A DNA stretch of 15,427 bases from Saccoglossus kowalevskii (Eukaryota > Hemichordata > Enteropneusta > Harrimaniidae), in assembly GCF_000003605.2 (NCBI RefSeq), contig NW_003129368.1, positions 192,324 through 207,750 on the forward strand, written 5' to 3'. A program made the position numbers and the translations under genes. The notes under the pieces are model-generated. The model saw only the letters and a list, made by a program, of their open reading frames with translations. It searched no databases and was not told where the DNA came from. This document shows, piece by piece, positions 1 to 9,824 of this stretch; positions within the stretch are counted from its first letter, which is position 1, and every line of letters begins with the position of its first letter.

Positions 1-390
1 GATTACCAAATATTATCTTTAGTTTAAATTAGACGCAAATTTGCACACGTGCGTGGTAATCACCATATTGGAATTCAACACCGAGGCTCTGCGCATAGAA
101 TAAGAGCTGTAAAGACATTTAATCTAATAACTGGATCACAGGGAATAATGCCGGTTTAGTGCATGTTTAATTCCATCGGTTATTAAACTTGTAACAGGTA
201 CATGGTATGCACACTCACAACTTACTAAAATCAAGAAAATTATCGCTACATGCACAGCATGACTTGCTGACTAATGTGACGTGTGTGAATGTTTCCCCCC
301 CAATAGATATGCTGCATACAGTCGATAATAAGTACTGTGTAAATTATAAATGCATATCGAAGAGCATACAAAATGTCCTGTATATATCGG
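1..390. other. AT-rich non-coding stretch
   Basis: No recognisable gene, RNA or repeat unit was found here. The two short open frames that overlap on opposite strands (207-404 plus, 271-528 minus) have low-complexity, unrecognisable translations and are not supported as genes. Confidence 0.6.
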
Positions 391-656
391 GTGTTTTAGA
401 TTGAAACATTGCATGTGTGTTTTTTTTTCTGAAGTGCCACTAAATAAAACAGCTTCAAAGAAAAGTGCTTTAGTTACTCTTATAAACGTTTGCACATGTC
501 GTATACATAAACACTTATGAAAATTCATAGTCGAGTGTTTTACCTTGAAACATTACACGTGTGTTTGTTTGTTTTGGAAAGTGCTTCATGATAACAATTT
601 GGAAGAAAATTGTTTTAGTGTTTTACTCTCATGAACACAAATGTGACTTATTGTGA
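391..656. repeat. Two diverged tandem units, period about 144 bp
   Basis: The motif GTGTTTTA..TTGAAACATT occurs at 391 and again at 535, and both copies then run on in parallel. Each has a T-rich run, a (G)AAAGTGCTT block, a GTTTTAGT-like or CTTTAGT block, a TACTCT block and an ATG-rich tail. Identity is modest with small gaps, so this is an old duplication. More decayed motif copies may occur near 2721, 2839 and 2961. Confidence 0.55.
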
Positions 657-814
657 CGATATTTCAATATTTGATCTTGTTGTAGGAATGTAGTTTTGCG
701 TTTATACAAATGTATTCACTAGTCATTGTTCTTTCTTAAGTTCGTCTGATTTGCATATTCAATAATATTTTGAGCCACATTATGATATTCGCTACACTTA
801 GGGAGTTCTCTTAG

Positions 815-850
815 TATAAATAGAGCAGTCATGTGGTTTGAAGTTCAGTA
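815..850 (+). promoter_or_regulatory. Possible core promoter (TATA box plus initiator)
   Basis: TATAAATAG at 815-823 is followed at normal metazoan spacing by TCAGTA, with its A at 847, a good initiator match about 32 bp downstream. A GC-box-like GGGGCGTGGC lies further on at about 890. No coding ORF follows, so a transcript from here would be non-coding, a first exon, or part of an old LTR. The call rests on motif and spacing only. Confidence 0.3.
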
Positions 851-1312
851 CAGTGGTAGCTTTTGCTTTGAATAGCAGTTGGATGGTTTGGGGCGTGGCC
901 TGACGGTTACACGTGGTCGTGCACTTCGTGGTGATTGATTGCATCTGTTTCAAGATACTTTCATGGCTTTGCCCTCTGCCTGTCTGAAAGTCAATTGGCT
1001 TTGTGCACCGGCTCTACGAAGTTCAGCGCACCAACTAAAAAGGTTGTGAATTGGTCGCTTAAACTACCTAAAAATTACAGCCACCTTGACTAGTATACGC
1101 CGCCTCTACAATACCAAGTCTACGCCTAGAAGTTTTACAGCCTACTTCGTTTCCAATATGAACAATGGACTGACTGTAGTTAAGTAATTCACGTACAGAA
1201 AATGACATTTATGCCCACCATTTTACGCTAACTACCATAATGCTCAGCGTATTCGTATTTATGTATTTATATTGTTGAATATATTGTTATAATTGATGTT
1301 CTGTAGATGAGA
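851..1312. other. Non-coding stretch
   Basis: Moderately GC-richer sequence downstream of the TATA/initiator pair, with no ORF of note. It could be an untranslated exon or an old repeat; nothing in it was recognised. Confidence 0.5.
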
Positions 1313-1314
1313 AC

Positions 1315-1351
1315 TATATATATATATGTATGTATGTGTGTGGGTGTGTGT
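1315..1351. repeat. Compound microsatellite (TA)n-(TGTA)n-(TG)n
   Basis: An alternating TA run passes into TGTA repeats and then an interrupted TG run. This is a typical slippage-prone simple repeat. Confidence 0.85.
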
Positions 1352-2190
1352 CAATAATTTTAATAAAAAGGACATTTTTCGTTGTAATAGTGACACCTTT
1401 TGTTTAAGTATGATTTAGTATGATGGATCCCCACGGTTGGGTACAGGAGCATAGAAGTTTATAATTAAAATTGTTTTCCATAAGAAACATGAAACCATCA
1501 TAAATGGCCTTATAAACAGCCTTTTACTTCATAGTGGGGTGGGTGGAGTAAAGCTGTGATTATTTTTATTACTTTCTGACCATCTAGTTTGCCATTTACT
1601 ATGTCCATATAAACAAAAGCCCCAGCCATTATCAGATTTGACTACTTGTTTCAAGCTATGGCACTTAGAAATGAGTGTTGTGGCATGTGGTAATAAGATT
1701 GGCTAAATTTCAACTAGAAACGGGTAAACCAGTATACCTGTATGTACGAAGCCAGTGAATGTTATTCAATACAAAGAAACTACATCTATTTATATAAATA
1801 CACATGTACAGAGAATATTTTCTTGGAGCACTAAATGTGACAATTGCCCTACTATCTGTGATAAATATACCACACCAGCTACATAGTGCCCGACGAAGAG
1901 CTGGATAGGTAGCGAAGGAAAACATTGACTTGAAGCCTTGCAAAGGACTAAATTGTTGTCAACAGCAACAAACATACTGGGAAAGTCAAAGACAGTGAAA
2001 AAACACACACAGGCATATAAATACAAATCTTTAGGGTCTTTGTTGACTCAATGTAATCCAGAGTAGAACGAGATGAATCAACGCTATACTCCGCCATCTT
2101 TATTTTAATATTAGATGCAATCATTATTTTATAGGGGACAACGGGTTATAACTTGAAAGGAGTTAACACCCATGATTTTAAAAAAATGCC
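1352..2190. other. Non-coding stretch
   Basis: No supported gene. The overlapping minus-strand open frames around 1710-2026 are in different frames and neither resembles a known protein. The sequence is AT-rich, with nothing further recognised. Confidence 0.5.
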
Positions 2191-2235
2191 AAAATCAATA
2201 AGAGTTCAAGTTACAGGGAACTTTATTTTGATTTT
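2191..2235. repeat. Imperfect inverted repeat (AT-rich hairpin)
   Basis: The left arm AAAATCAATAAGAGTTC (2191-2207) pairs with the right arm GAACTTTATTTTGATTTT (2218-2235), with small gaps, across a loop of about 10 nt. Function is unknown; it could be a foldback remnant. Confidence 0.45.
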
Positions 2236-2507
2236 TCAGTGGACCGATAAATGCGTTTGACAGGAAAATAGAAAAAAAAAATCTACCACAACAGCAATTA
2301 GAACAGCTTGCTGCATTATAAGTATCACTCCCCTGTCAAATTAGTGGTTCATGCTTATTTGAATCCCAACATAACAGAGCAATTCTATCACACCTTGCTA
2401 GGCTCAAACTTCCATCCAATCAGAGCATTCCAAATCAACACGATTCCCCACAAATACTAGAGGGCGCTCTGACCCAAAAATTGCCATTATCTAAATAAAA
2501 AGAACTG

Positions 2508-2534
<27 letters not shown>
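2508..2534. repeat. (AT)13 microsatellite
   Basis: Uninterrupted alternating AT over 27 bases. Confidence 0.95.
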
Positions 2535-2538
<4 letters not shown>

Positions 2539-4088
2539 CTTTCGAACTTCAATAAATGAGTATGCTCTATTCTCGCATATACGTAACTCTGGTTTGTTTT
2601 GTCGATTGTTTGCATCACTCTGGTTGACTGGGTCTCGTCGAGCTACACTTGCCTCTTCCCCCTCGTGACCGTAGTACGCGACACTTATACATTAACACGT
2701 TGCGAAACATTTATAGTCTGGTGTTTCGGGTTGAAACGTCGTTGGTGATTTTGCACTGCTTGCTTAAAGTTGGATGCATTAATCCACAAATGTCCTATCA
2801 AACACTTCAATGACACATTTATATTTCCGTAAAACACAGTGTTCTATTTTGAATAGTGTATTTTTGTGTTTACAATGTGCTTAATGTTCATCAAAAAGTG
2901 TTTTAATAACTTCCTAAAAAACTTTTTTATTATATAATGCACATGTTTTTAATTACAACAGTGTTTTCAATTAAAAATGAGAAAGTGCTTCCAAGATTTG
3001 CATTGCATGAATTACAGCTACGGGCCCTTCGCTGGGAATTGATAGTTCGGAATAGTAAAACCCATGTTTATATTATTAATTTAAAATTTCTTATATTATA
3101 CATCTGTAATTACATTCCTTGAGTATTAAAACATATCTCTCACCTCATCACTTAATTTAGGTAGATTTGATTAATTTAATTCTAAAATGTGTTTGACTAT
3201 ATTTTGTATACATGTACGGTTATTTTACAACGACATCGTCTTCTTTGTTTTAAACTATTAAGTCGAGGGTTTATAAGAGAAAGACTGATCTTGTCATTTA
3301 AAAAGTTCTGTGGCAAGTATCTTCAGCTGGTGGACATGTATCATGTTTCTATGAAACAGATGGTAATAGAAGCGCTGGGTGTCAATTGTCTTGCACGAGG
3401 ATGACCTAAAATTCACAATTGTGAGAGATATATGGCGGATGTCACATGTGGAGCAGTATGTGCTCACTCTTTTCGAAACACCTGACATCACCTCTCGGAT
3501 TGTGCCTTGAGGTCCGTGTATCTCTCTCACCGATTTGACTGTATGTTGCTTGTTTTGTTTGTGTGTCCCCTGTGTGTTCTCGGATTTGTAAATATTGACT
3601 TTTGTAATTGATTGTTTGGATTATAGTTGGGTATTGTTGCTTGGATTTTTACAATTTCTGAAATTAACATTGTGATCACCTCATAATATTTCGGACATAC
3701 GAGAATACGACATGTTAATTACATGAAAAGATATTTTGATAACATATGTCATGAGTTTATCAACATGGACTGCATTATGTAGATTTCTACGTACATGTGC
3801 CTTTGACACCAGGGACACCCTTTGAATGTTAACACTTTGGAAAATAGTTAATCGCTCCATTACTGTTGGATTTATCATACAGTATCCCATGTGGTCTTTG
3901 AATTTAACCATTTACTATGGTAGACTGTGGTAGTGTACTGATGTTATTTCTGGTTGCTTGAAGTCTGTAAAAGGTTATCACGACTGTGGGTTCAAAGTTC
4001 GAATAATATTTGTTAAGCTTCATTCTCGATCTCAGTAATATAGGCATTGTGTGTATGTGGGTTGTAACATTCCAACTTTCTCTCTGAT
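2535..4088. other. Non-coding stretch with decayed repeats
   Basis: No supported gene. Short plus-strand frames at 2937-3122 and 3189-3404 and minus-strand frames at 3294-3530 and 3681-3911 have unrecognisable translations. Between about 2721 and 3000, motifs like those of the 391-656 tandem repeat recur loosely (GTGTTT..TTGAA and GAAAGTGCTTC). The block from about 3400 to 3680 has a more complex base composition and looks like part of a dispersed repeat, but no second copy lies in the window to prove it. Confidence 0.4.
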
Positions 4089-4430
4089 ATGATGAGTTTT
4101 ACTGTCAAAAGACAATCAGTATTGTTCGCTTTATTTTGGAGCTTTGATGGTTGTTTCGTTTCATTTGGTATACAGTTTATAAAAGCGTCGGAAACTTTTC
4201 ATTTGTTTGATTCTCATGATAGGAGAATTAGTCTCTCGTCTATTGCCAGATATGGAATGATCGGTTTGGTGGGGGTTTCAGGTGGTTACATGATTCTGTA
4301 TCAGACTGGTCTTGGAGCTGGTTTGGTGATATATAGGTGGAAATCATCTCATATTAGCATGAATGAAGGATTGAGGCTCTATTCATTCATTAGGGCACAT
4401 GGAAATACTGCTGTGTTGTTCAATCACTGA
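4089..4430 (+). CDS. Unidentified 113-codon ORF
   Basis: This is the longest open frame in the left third outside the transposons: ATG to TGA, 113 codons, with no detectable transposon homology in neighbouring frames. Residues 37-46 read FHLFDSHDRR and residues 105-111 read GNTAVLF. That pairing loosely recalls the FxLFDSHxR ... GxAVL pattern I associate with papain-like/USP-like (herpes tegument-type) peptidase domains found in some eukaryotic mobile elements. About 55 residues separate the two motifs, longer than I would expect, and no catalytic Cys context is visible, so the resemblance may be chance. A decayed C-terminal fragment of such a domain, or a random ORF, fits equally well. No promoter or splice evidence was found. 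Confidence 0.2.
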   Translation: MMSFTVKRQSVLFALFWSFDGCFVSFGIQFIKASETFHLFDSHDRRISLSSIARYGMIGLVGVSGGYMILYQTGLGAGLVIYRWKSSHISMNEGLRLYSFIRAHGNTAVLFNH

Positions 4431-4531
4431 TCATCAGTATCTGCCACAGACATTATGACATGTACATGGTATGCAGACACACAGCTGGAAGACGGGTATA
4501 TAACTAAAGCCTGATGCATATAGACCATTTG

Positions 4532-5369
4532 TTATATATTCAATAAATATACATACTCAGAAGTTTGAATAATTGAATGATCTGGGCAAGGATTACAATC
4601 AGTAATGTTCCCATGACTTGTATCAAGAATAACATTGGGATCCAAGTACTCGTTAGAAACTGGAATACTTAATGAAGGAGTAACTTGTTCACTAGCCATT
4701 GGGATCTGTGGTAACTCATTTACCATAGACCCTGGCTTACTAACAGACCATCAAATTTCCTAATTCTAATCTGGTCTACATGTCTTCTAAAAGTTCTATC
4801 ATCACCCAATTTAATTCTGTATGATACATGACCAGTGATTCCGACAATAACACCTGGTGACCATATATTCCCTCTACCACTATAGTATTAGCACATTATT
4901 AAATGGGTGCACAGTTCCCTATCCATTGACAACTTAGCTGGTGTAGCACCAGTTACACAATGTGCTAAAGTACGATACCTGAATACATATACACAACACA
5001 TTTAATGTCTCTGTTTACTTTGACTTTTCAATCTGTTTTTCAAAGTCAGCTAATCCGTTAGAACTTGGATGAAATTGTGCAACAGGTTACATGCTTAATG
5101 CCATTATGCAGCATGAGTTTTTGGAAATCATCACTCGTTAATTGGCTACCATTATCACTAACTAATATATCTGGTAGGCCGTGAGTGCAAAATATCTCTT
5201 TCAATTCCACAATATTTGCTGTAGAATTATTCATTACTTTCACCTCCAACCATTTTGAGTATGCCTCAATTAGAACCAAAAACATTTTGCCTAAAAGTGG
5301 TCCCGCATAGTCAATGTACACCCTTTCCCAAGATCTTTCTGGCCATTCTATGCAAGGCTTTATAATCAT
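4532..5369 (-). pseudogene. Ty3/Gypsy-type integrase fragment (core plus C-terminal domain)
   Basis: Reading leftwards from 5369, an open frame of 103 codons holds the N-terminal two thirds of a retroviral-type integrase core. WPERSWERVYIDYAGP contains the first catalytic Asp (residue 20), and SDNGSQLTSDDF contains the second (residue 72, codon 5154-5156). The frame then breaks by one base near 5060-5085, and the next frame continues with the HPSSNGLA region. There the expected catalytic Glu is Asp (codon 5045-5047). Further on, RYRTLAHCVTGATPAKL (near 4985-4920) and the WSPG..TG..SYRIKL...RRHVDQIR block (about 4875-4755) are the C-terminal domain and GPY/F-like region. A tail frame ends at 4532. 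Protease, reverse transcriptase, RNase H and LTRs of this element are not visible. It is cut off exactly where the plus-strand element begins. An inactive fossil; family assignment is confident. Confidence 0.85.
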
Positions 5370-5370
5370 G

Positions 5371-6131
5371 TGTGACGGGCTGTTTGGGACACCCCTTTAA
5401 TTTTATGTATTATTATTTATACAATACCAAAACGGAGGTGATTGACCTGAGTCATATGGTAAGGGAAATCCCCTACTTGGGCCTCTTCCTGCTTGACGGC
5501 GTGAAACTCAGGTTGGTGTTACACTATGACCGTTCAGAAACTGCTTTCTTTTCGCTTTTATTATTTGCATCTGTAATTCAGCCTTTCATTATTTGTACAG
5601 GAATTGTAGAGATTGTAGTTATTTCCGTTAAGTTTCTATCATTTTAATCGTTATTTTTAGAAGTCATGATGCCATCATGATGCTACATGCTACACGCTGT
5701 ACTGTGTTTTCAATGAAGCTTTCGAACGATAACTTTCATAGACATTGAACTTTATTTGCTTCATGATACTCGCCTTTTATGTTGTTTTGATCATGTTTTC
5801 AGTACCAGTTATATTCGATTCAATGTCACTTATTACTCAACTCGAGATATAACTTTTGCTATAGTGCAGGTCACTATGTAATGAACGTGATTGTATGAAA
5901 TCGTGGGCCGACGTTATCAGTGGCTACTATGATGACGCACATTCAACTCTTACAACCAGTGTGTTATTGATGCTTATTTTTGCTTTTATTTCATGTGAAC
6001 CCATTGTGCATTCCTCTTGCTGCTCGACGGCGTAAAACTCAGTCAATACAAGTTATACGTAAGCACAATCTGTATCTAGAATCTATTGTTTTTGCTGACA
6101 CTCCTCATTTATGTCGGAAATCCGTGTCACA
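5371..6131 (+). repeat. 5' LTR
   Basis: It begins TGTGAC and ends GTCACA, a perfect 6-bp terminal inverted repeat typical of LTR ends, giving a length of 761 bp. Four separate stretches match the downstream LTR: 5371-5434, about 5605-5707, about 5897-6005 and about 6018-6096. Two segments of roughly 170 and 190 bp (about 5437-5605 and 5708-5896) are absent from the 3' copy. TATAAC near 5845 lies in one of these 5'-only segments. The right boundary is set by the GTCACA end and by the PBS-like sequence five bases later, because the 3' LTR stops matching at 6096. Confidence 0.85.
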
Positions 6132-6136
6132 TCTTT

Positions 6137-6155
6137 TGGTGCCGATACCAAGACC
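6137..6155 (+). other. Probable tRNA primer binding site
   Basis: TGGTGCCGATACCAAGACC begins five bases after the GTCACA end of the LTR. A PBS starts with TGG, the complement of the tRNA CCA tail, and sits just inside the 5' LTR. I do not assign a tRNA isotype. Confidence 0.5.
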
Positions 6156-6254
6156 TAGGATTATTTGTGCAGGACAGGCGGAGCCAGTTCGACTTTGTAT
6201 GAAGTTCAACTGTAATGTTATTAGAACCTGTGTGACTGACTGTATGGTTTCACC

Positions 6255-7264
6255 ATGGAAAATAGAAACCCACACGATTTGCAATGTATGGTCCAGTACC
6301 AATGGGTGAACAATATACTTCACCACCTACTGGCAGCATACCCACAGCCACTCCGGTGCACTATAATACACATCAAGGGTATGCACAACAGCAATATCAG
6401 AACCAGCCACCCATTCCATACAACATATCAGATTGCTTACCAGTGGCAACATCGACACCATATCACCCGGGCAGTCAAAGCACAGGACAGTATTTGCAAC
6501 CACCGATACCAGATAGATGCTAGAGCTATGCCTGAAAGGGTAAAATTTTCCACAATAGTGCGACATTTGAGTGGGGAAGACCGTAAACTGGTGCTGAATT
6601 TGCCCATAGAGCAACATAGACCACAGAATGCACTGGATGAACTGAAGGTGGAATATGGTGATCGGTTACTTTCACTTGACCCAATGGATGATTTCTATGA
6701 GAGAATACAGAAGTCTGGTGAGTCTGCTTCAACTTATGCAATCATGCTAGAGGACATTATGAGAACCATTGAAGAAACACTACATTGTGGAAACCCCTTT
6801 TCTGACAGGGATTACAAATTGACCCAACAGTTCATGAAGGGCATAAATGATACTTGACCTCTACAATAGAGTAGCACTAATGGAGCCAAGACGAATGACA
6901 TTCCATAGATTACAACAGGAACTATGGAGAGCCATACCTGCTGCATCAAAAATTAAGAAATCTCAGAGTCAACCACAACAGTCTAAAGATATTCACTACA
7001 CAGTGAACAGTGCTGCTGCAAGTTCAACTACCCATGATCTTACATCATTACTACATAAAATAGTCCTGACTCAGGAGCAGCAATCCAGTAGGCTGGATAG
7101 GTTAGAATCAAAAGGTCAATCTGCGCCTGACAAAGCACTCAGTTATACAGTTCTGAGATAGATTGCTTTCGATGTAAACAACCCCGTCAAATTGCTATTG
7201 AATGTCGTAATACACCACATGATGGTGTGGCAGCAATGAAAGAAAACAGGCCTTTAAACGAGTA
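6255..7264 (+). pseudogene. Frameshifted gag (capsid plus nucleocapsid)
   Basis: Gag is the structural polyprotein that forms the cytoplasmic particle. The start ATG at 6255 sits in a perfect CACCATGG context about 100 bases after the PBS. The N-terminus is Pro/Gln/Tyr-rich, read in a second frame from 6284 to 6523. The capsid-like part then returns to the first frame (about 6515-6857): AxxxLSGEDRKLVLNLP, YGD, DDFYERIQKSGESASTYA and DRDYKLTQQFMKGI, the signature of metavirid and gag-derived host capsid domains. A third frame (6847-7161) continues with NRVALMEPRRMTFHRLQQEL and a coiled-coil-like HKIVLTQEQQSSRLDRLE stretch. A zinc knuckle follows in yet another register. There are therefore breaks near 6283, 6515, 6850 and 7161. 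The 79-codon frame at 6284 is real gag; the overlapping 6255 frame before about 6515 is out-of-register translation. Confidence 0.85.
7164..7205 (+). other. Nucleocapsid zinc knuckle with His replaced
   Basis: CFRCKQPRQIAIEC has the spacing C-X2-C-X4-(H)-X4-C, but Gln stands at the His position (a CAA codon where CAT or CAC is expected). The retroviral CCHC knuckle binds zinc and packages genomic RNA; without His, zinc binding would be weakened. The frame stays open to a TAA at 7262-7264. Confidence 0.75.
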
Positions 7265-7270
7265 AAGCCT

Positions 7271-7573
7271 GTGGAAAAGAGACTATCCACAGATGGCAGT
7301 GTTAAATGTTCCCCAGTTCAAGTGAACAGAAGTTCTAGTTGGAGTGCAGAGACAGTGCAATCTTTAAATGAGACAGAGGTCAAAATTAATGGCAAAATAT
7401 GCCGTGCATTGATTGATTCTGTTTCTCAGGTTACCACTGTGACAGATGAATTCTGTCAAGCACACCAAAAGCTTAGAAGCCTGTAATGTGAACCGTCTGA
7501 TGTGGAGATAGAAGGAGCTGGTGGTTCGGATGTGACTCATTATGAAGTTATTTATGTTGATTTCATGTTGGAC
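7271..7573 (+). pseudogene. Retroelement aspartic protease, inactivated
   Basis: ETEVKINGKICRALIDSVSQ is the start of a retropepsin domain, which cleaves the Gag-Pol polyprotein. The active-site triad expected as Asp-Ser/Thr-Gly reads Asp-Ser-Val at codons 7415-7423, so the invariant Gly is gone. TAA at 7484-7486 interrupts the frame. VEIEGAGGS and EVIYVDFMLD continue in the same register to a TAG at 7574. The second half of the fold, with the usual ILG-like motif, is missing. Only about 65 codons separate the active site from the RT start, which points to an internal deletion. Confidence 0.75.
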
Positions 7574-7576
7574 TAG

Positions 7577-8340
7577 CTAAAGGAGTTACTGAGAAAGAAC
7601 AATGATGTGTTCCCCCAGCATGCCCTTGATTATGGTAAAACCTCAACAATCCAACATGAGACTCCATTAGTTGATGGCCACCCATTCCGTCTACCTTCTA
7701 GACGGATACCATCATCTAAATATCAGGCAGTAGAAAAGAACCTGGAAGACATGCAGTCTGCTGGCATTATCCGTCCAAGTAAGAGTCCATATGCCTCTCC
7801 GATAGTGATTGTACGGGACAAGGATGGAACACCACGAATTTGTATTGATTATATGCAGCTTAATCTCCCCTCAATACGAGATGCATTCCCACTCCCTCGC
7901 ATTGACGATCTTGTTCAAGCACAATATTTTCAACACTTGACCTTACTGCTAGCTATTGGCAGGTAGAGATAGCCGGGAAAAATAAAGCAAAGACAGCATT
8001 TACTACACCAATGGGTTTGTTTGAGGCGAATAGAATGCCCTTTGGCCTCCAAAATGCTCTAGCTACATTTGAGCGCCTTATGATGACATGTTTTGGTGAC
8101 CAACAATTCAGTACTTTGTTGATCTACCTTGACGACATAATTATTTTTTCAAGAACATTTGAGGAACATATAGATAGGTTACAAATGGTTTTTTAACCGG
8201 TTATATGAACATGGGTTGAAACTGAAACCTCAGAAGTGCCACCTGCTGCAAGAGAGAGTGGACTATTTAGGTCATGTTGTTTCTTGCCATGGTGTATCAA
8301 CCGACCCAGAGAAGACTGACAAAGTCAGGTCTTGGAGGAC
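7577..8340 (+). pseudogene. Reverse transcriptase domain, frameshifted and C-terminally deleted
   Basis: RNA-directed DNA polymerase of the Ty3/Gypsy type. In order: the NDVFPQHALDYGKT leader, AGIIRPSKSPYASPIVIVRD, GTPRICIDYMQLN, DAFPLPRIDDL and YFQH up to about 7937. After a one-base change within the T run near 7926-7929, motif A (LDLTASYWQVEI; first catalytic Asp at 7939-7941) and MPFGLQNALATF follow in another frame. The catalytic YLDD box lies at 8125-8136. A second one-base change in the T run at 8189-8194 shifts into LKLKPQKCHLL and YLGHVVS. Recognisable RT ends at DKVRSW (about 8336). The thumb/connection and all RNase H motifs are absent, and integrase context begins about 30 bases later. 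All three catalytic Asp residues survive, but the enzyme cannot be produced intact. Confidence 0.92.
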
Positions 8341-8350
8341 ACTAGCAGAC

Positions 8351-8360
8351 GGGGGGGGGG
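8351..8360 (+). repeat. G10 homopolymer at the RNase H deletion junction
   Basis: Ten consecutive G bases lie exactly where RT sequence stops and pre-integrase sequence begins. A G run of this length is unusual in this AT-rich window. It could be a deletion scar, or a place where assembly or sequencing failed. Confidence 0.8.
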
Positions 8361-8369
8361 TGCTTCAGT

Positions 8370-9824
8370 TTGACTCCTGTGGAGTTAAAATTAAATCAAC
8401 TGGAAGATATTGAGGTTGCCCCTGCACTTTCCTACAGAAAACTACAGAGAAAGCCAAATATGAAACAGATGGACAGTATGAACAGTAAGGCTAAGATGAT
8501 TGTGAGACAATGGGATAGGCTTTGTGTGAGAGAAGGTGTACTTTACCGTGAGGTGAAATCGTCTAATCAATTGGTCCTGCTAGTTAAACTGCGTAGATCT
8601 ATTTTTGAAGCTCTTCATGACAATATGGGACACCTTGGCTTTGAGAGGACACTGGATCTTATTCGTAGTAAGTTTTATTGGCCACAGATATACACAAGTG
8701 AAAGTGTGGTGTGAGGAATGTAAACGATGTTGTTTGGTCAAGGCTGCACCAGCGACAGACAGAGCACCACTTGTGAGTATTCGTACTTCTGCGCCCTTGG
8801 AGCTGGTATGTATGGACTTTCTAACTTTAGAGCCATCTAAACGCTGCATCGAGAATGCGCTGGTTCTTACCAATCAATGTTCGAGATACGCACAGGCCTA
8901 CTCAACACCAGATCAGAAAGCTAAAACAGTGACCAAAATACTGTGGAAATACTTCTTTTCCGAGGCTACACTCAGATCAAGGTAGAAATTTCGAGAGTGC
9001 AGTCGTCAAGGAGCTTTGTGAGATGACTGGGGATGTCCAAAACCCATACCACACCTTATCATCCAGAAGGAAATGGCATGACTGAAAGATACAATCAAAC
9101 CCTCATGAATATGCTAGGCACCTTGGACCCATCACAGAAAACAGATTGGAAGGAGTATCTTGAAGCAATGACTCATGCATACAACTGCACTTGTCATGAT
9201 TTGACAGGTTACTCCCCGCATTATTTAATGTATGGTCGTCACCCAAACCTTCCCGTAGACCTGATTTTCCACACTGACAAAGCTAACAGGCAATCTAGTG
9301 TTGGAGTAGATCCATCAGATTATGTCAAATCTCTGCGAGAAAGACTAAAGATCGTCTACAAAACAGCAACAGAACATGCAGACAAGGCTAGGGATCGTCA
9401 GAAAACCAGATACGACAAGAAAGCTAAGGCTATACCATTCAATACAGGAGACCGTATGCTAGCTAAACTAAAACAAACTGGCACGCATAAGCTTCGTGAC
9501 AAATGGGAATCTGAACTATATTTAACAGTCAAACAACTAGAACCAGACTCGCCTGTATATGTTGTACGGTCGGAAACTAGTTGCAGGGAGCGAATGCTAC
9601 ATCGTAATATGCTTAAAATTTGTACATTCCTACCTAGTAATATAGATGTTCCACATAAAAAAAAAAAGACAACCTACCAAGAACCAACTCCAGACATAGA
9701 TGATCTGAGTGATAACGAAGATGAACCTAATGGATATGTTCTTGAATTCTCTGTTAGCCAGACACCACTAACATCCATTCAAACAGATATAACCTCACAT
9801 ATCACTGTAACAGAAACTGCCTGA
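8370..9824 (+). pseudogene. Integrase with intact catalytic residues but broken frame
   Basis: Integrase inserts the cDNA into host chromatin. The N-terminal HHCC zinc domain spans a break: HDNMGH gives H-X4-H from about 8616, and WCEECKRC gives C-X2-C from 8710. The DDE core is spread over three frames: first Asp in LVCMDFL (8815-8817), second Asp in HSDQG (8975-8977), and Glu in NGMTERYNQ (9084-9086). Once the one-base change in the G run near 9021-9024 is allowed for, the second Asp and Glu stand exactly 35 residues apart, as in the family. A short stretch before HSDQG is deleted near 8960, and there is a frame change near 8690. From 9033 a 263-codon frame runs unbroken through the rest of the core and the C-terminal domain (KTRYDKKAKAIPFNTGDRML). 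It also crosses an A11 run at 9657-9667 intact, and ends at TGA 9822-9824. Confidence 0.92.

Noticed and set aside
2460-2700. Possible solo LTR around the (AT)13 tract, with AATAAA near 2550
   Set aside because: No matching TG...CA ends, PBS, polypurine tract or second copy could be found.
3980-4010. tRNA B-box-like GGTTCAAAGTTCGAAT
   Set aside because: There is no matching A box, acceptor stem or anticodon arm around it; no tRNA is supported anywhere in the window.
198-4475. 14-mer GTACATGGTATGCA at both 198-211 and 4462-4475
   Set aside because: One exact 14-mer pair is about what chance gives in a window this long, and similarity does not clearly continue on either side.
5372-5647. 91-codon ORF at the start of the 5' LTR
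   Set aside because: It lies inside the LTR, is not kept in the 3' LTR, and has no recognisable product.
5980-6309. 109-codon ORF across the LTR end, with a minus-strand mirror at 6105-6326
   Set aside because: It crosses the LTR/PBS boundary and overlaps the true gag start in another frame, with no domain.
6327-6741. Minus-strand ORFs at 6327-6617 and 6526-6741
   Set aside because: They are antisense to the gag capsid region, whose plus-strand translation is clearly the real one.
8580-8873. Minus-strand 97-codon ORF
   Set aside because: It is antisense to the integrase zinc domain and core.
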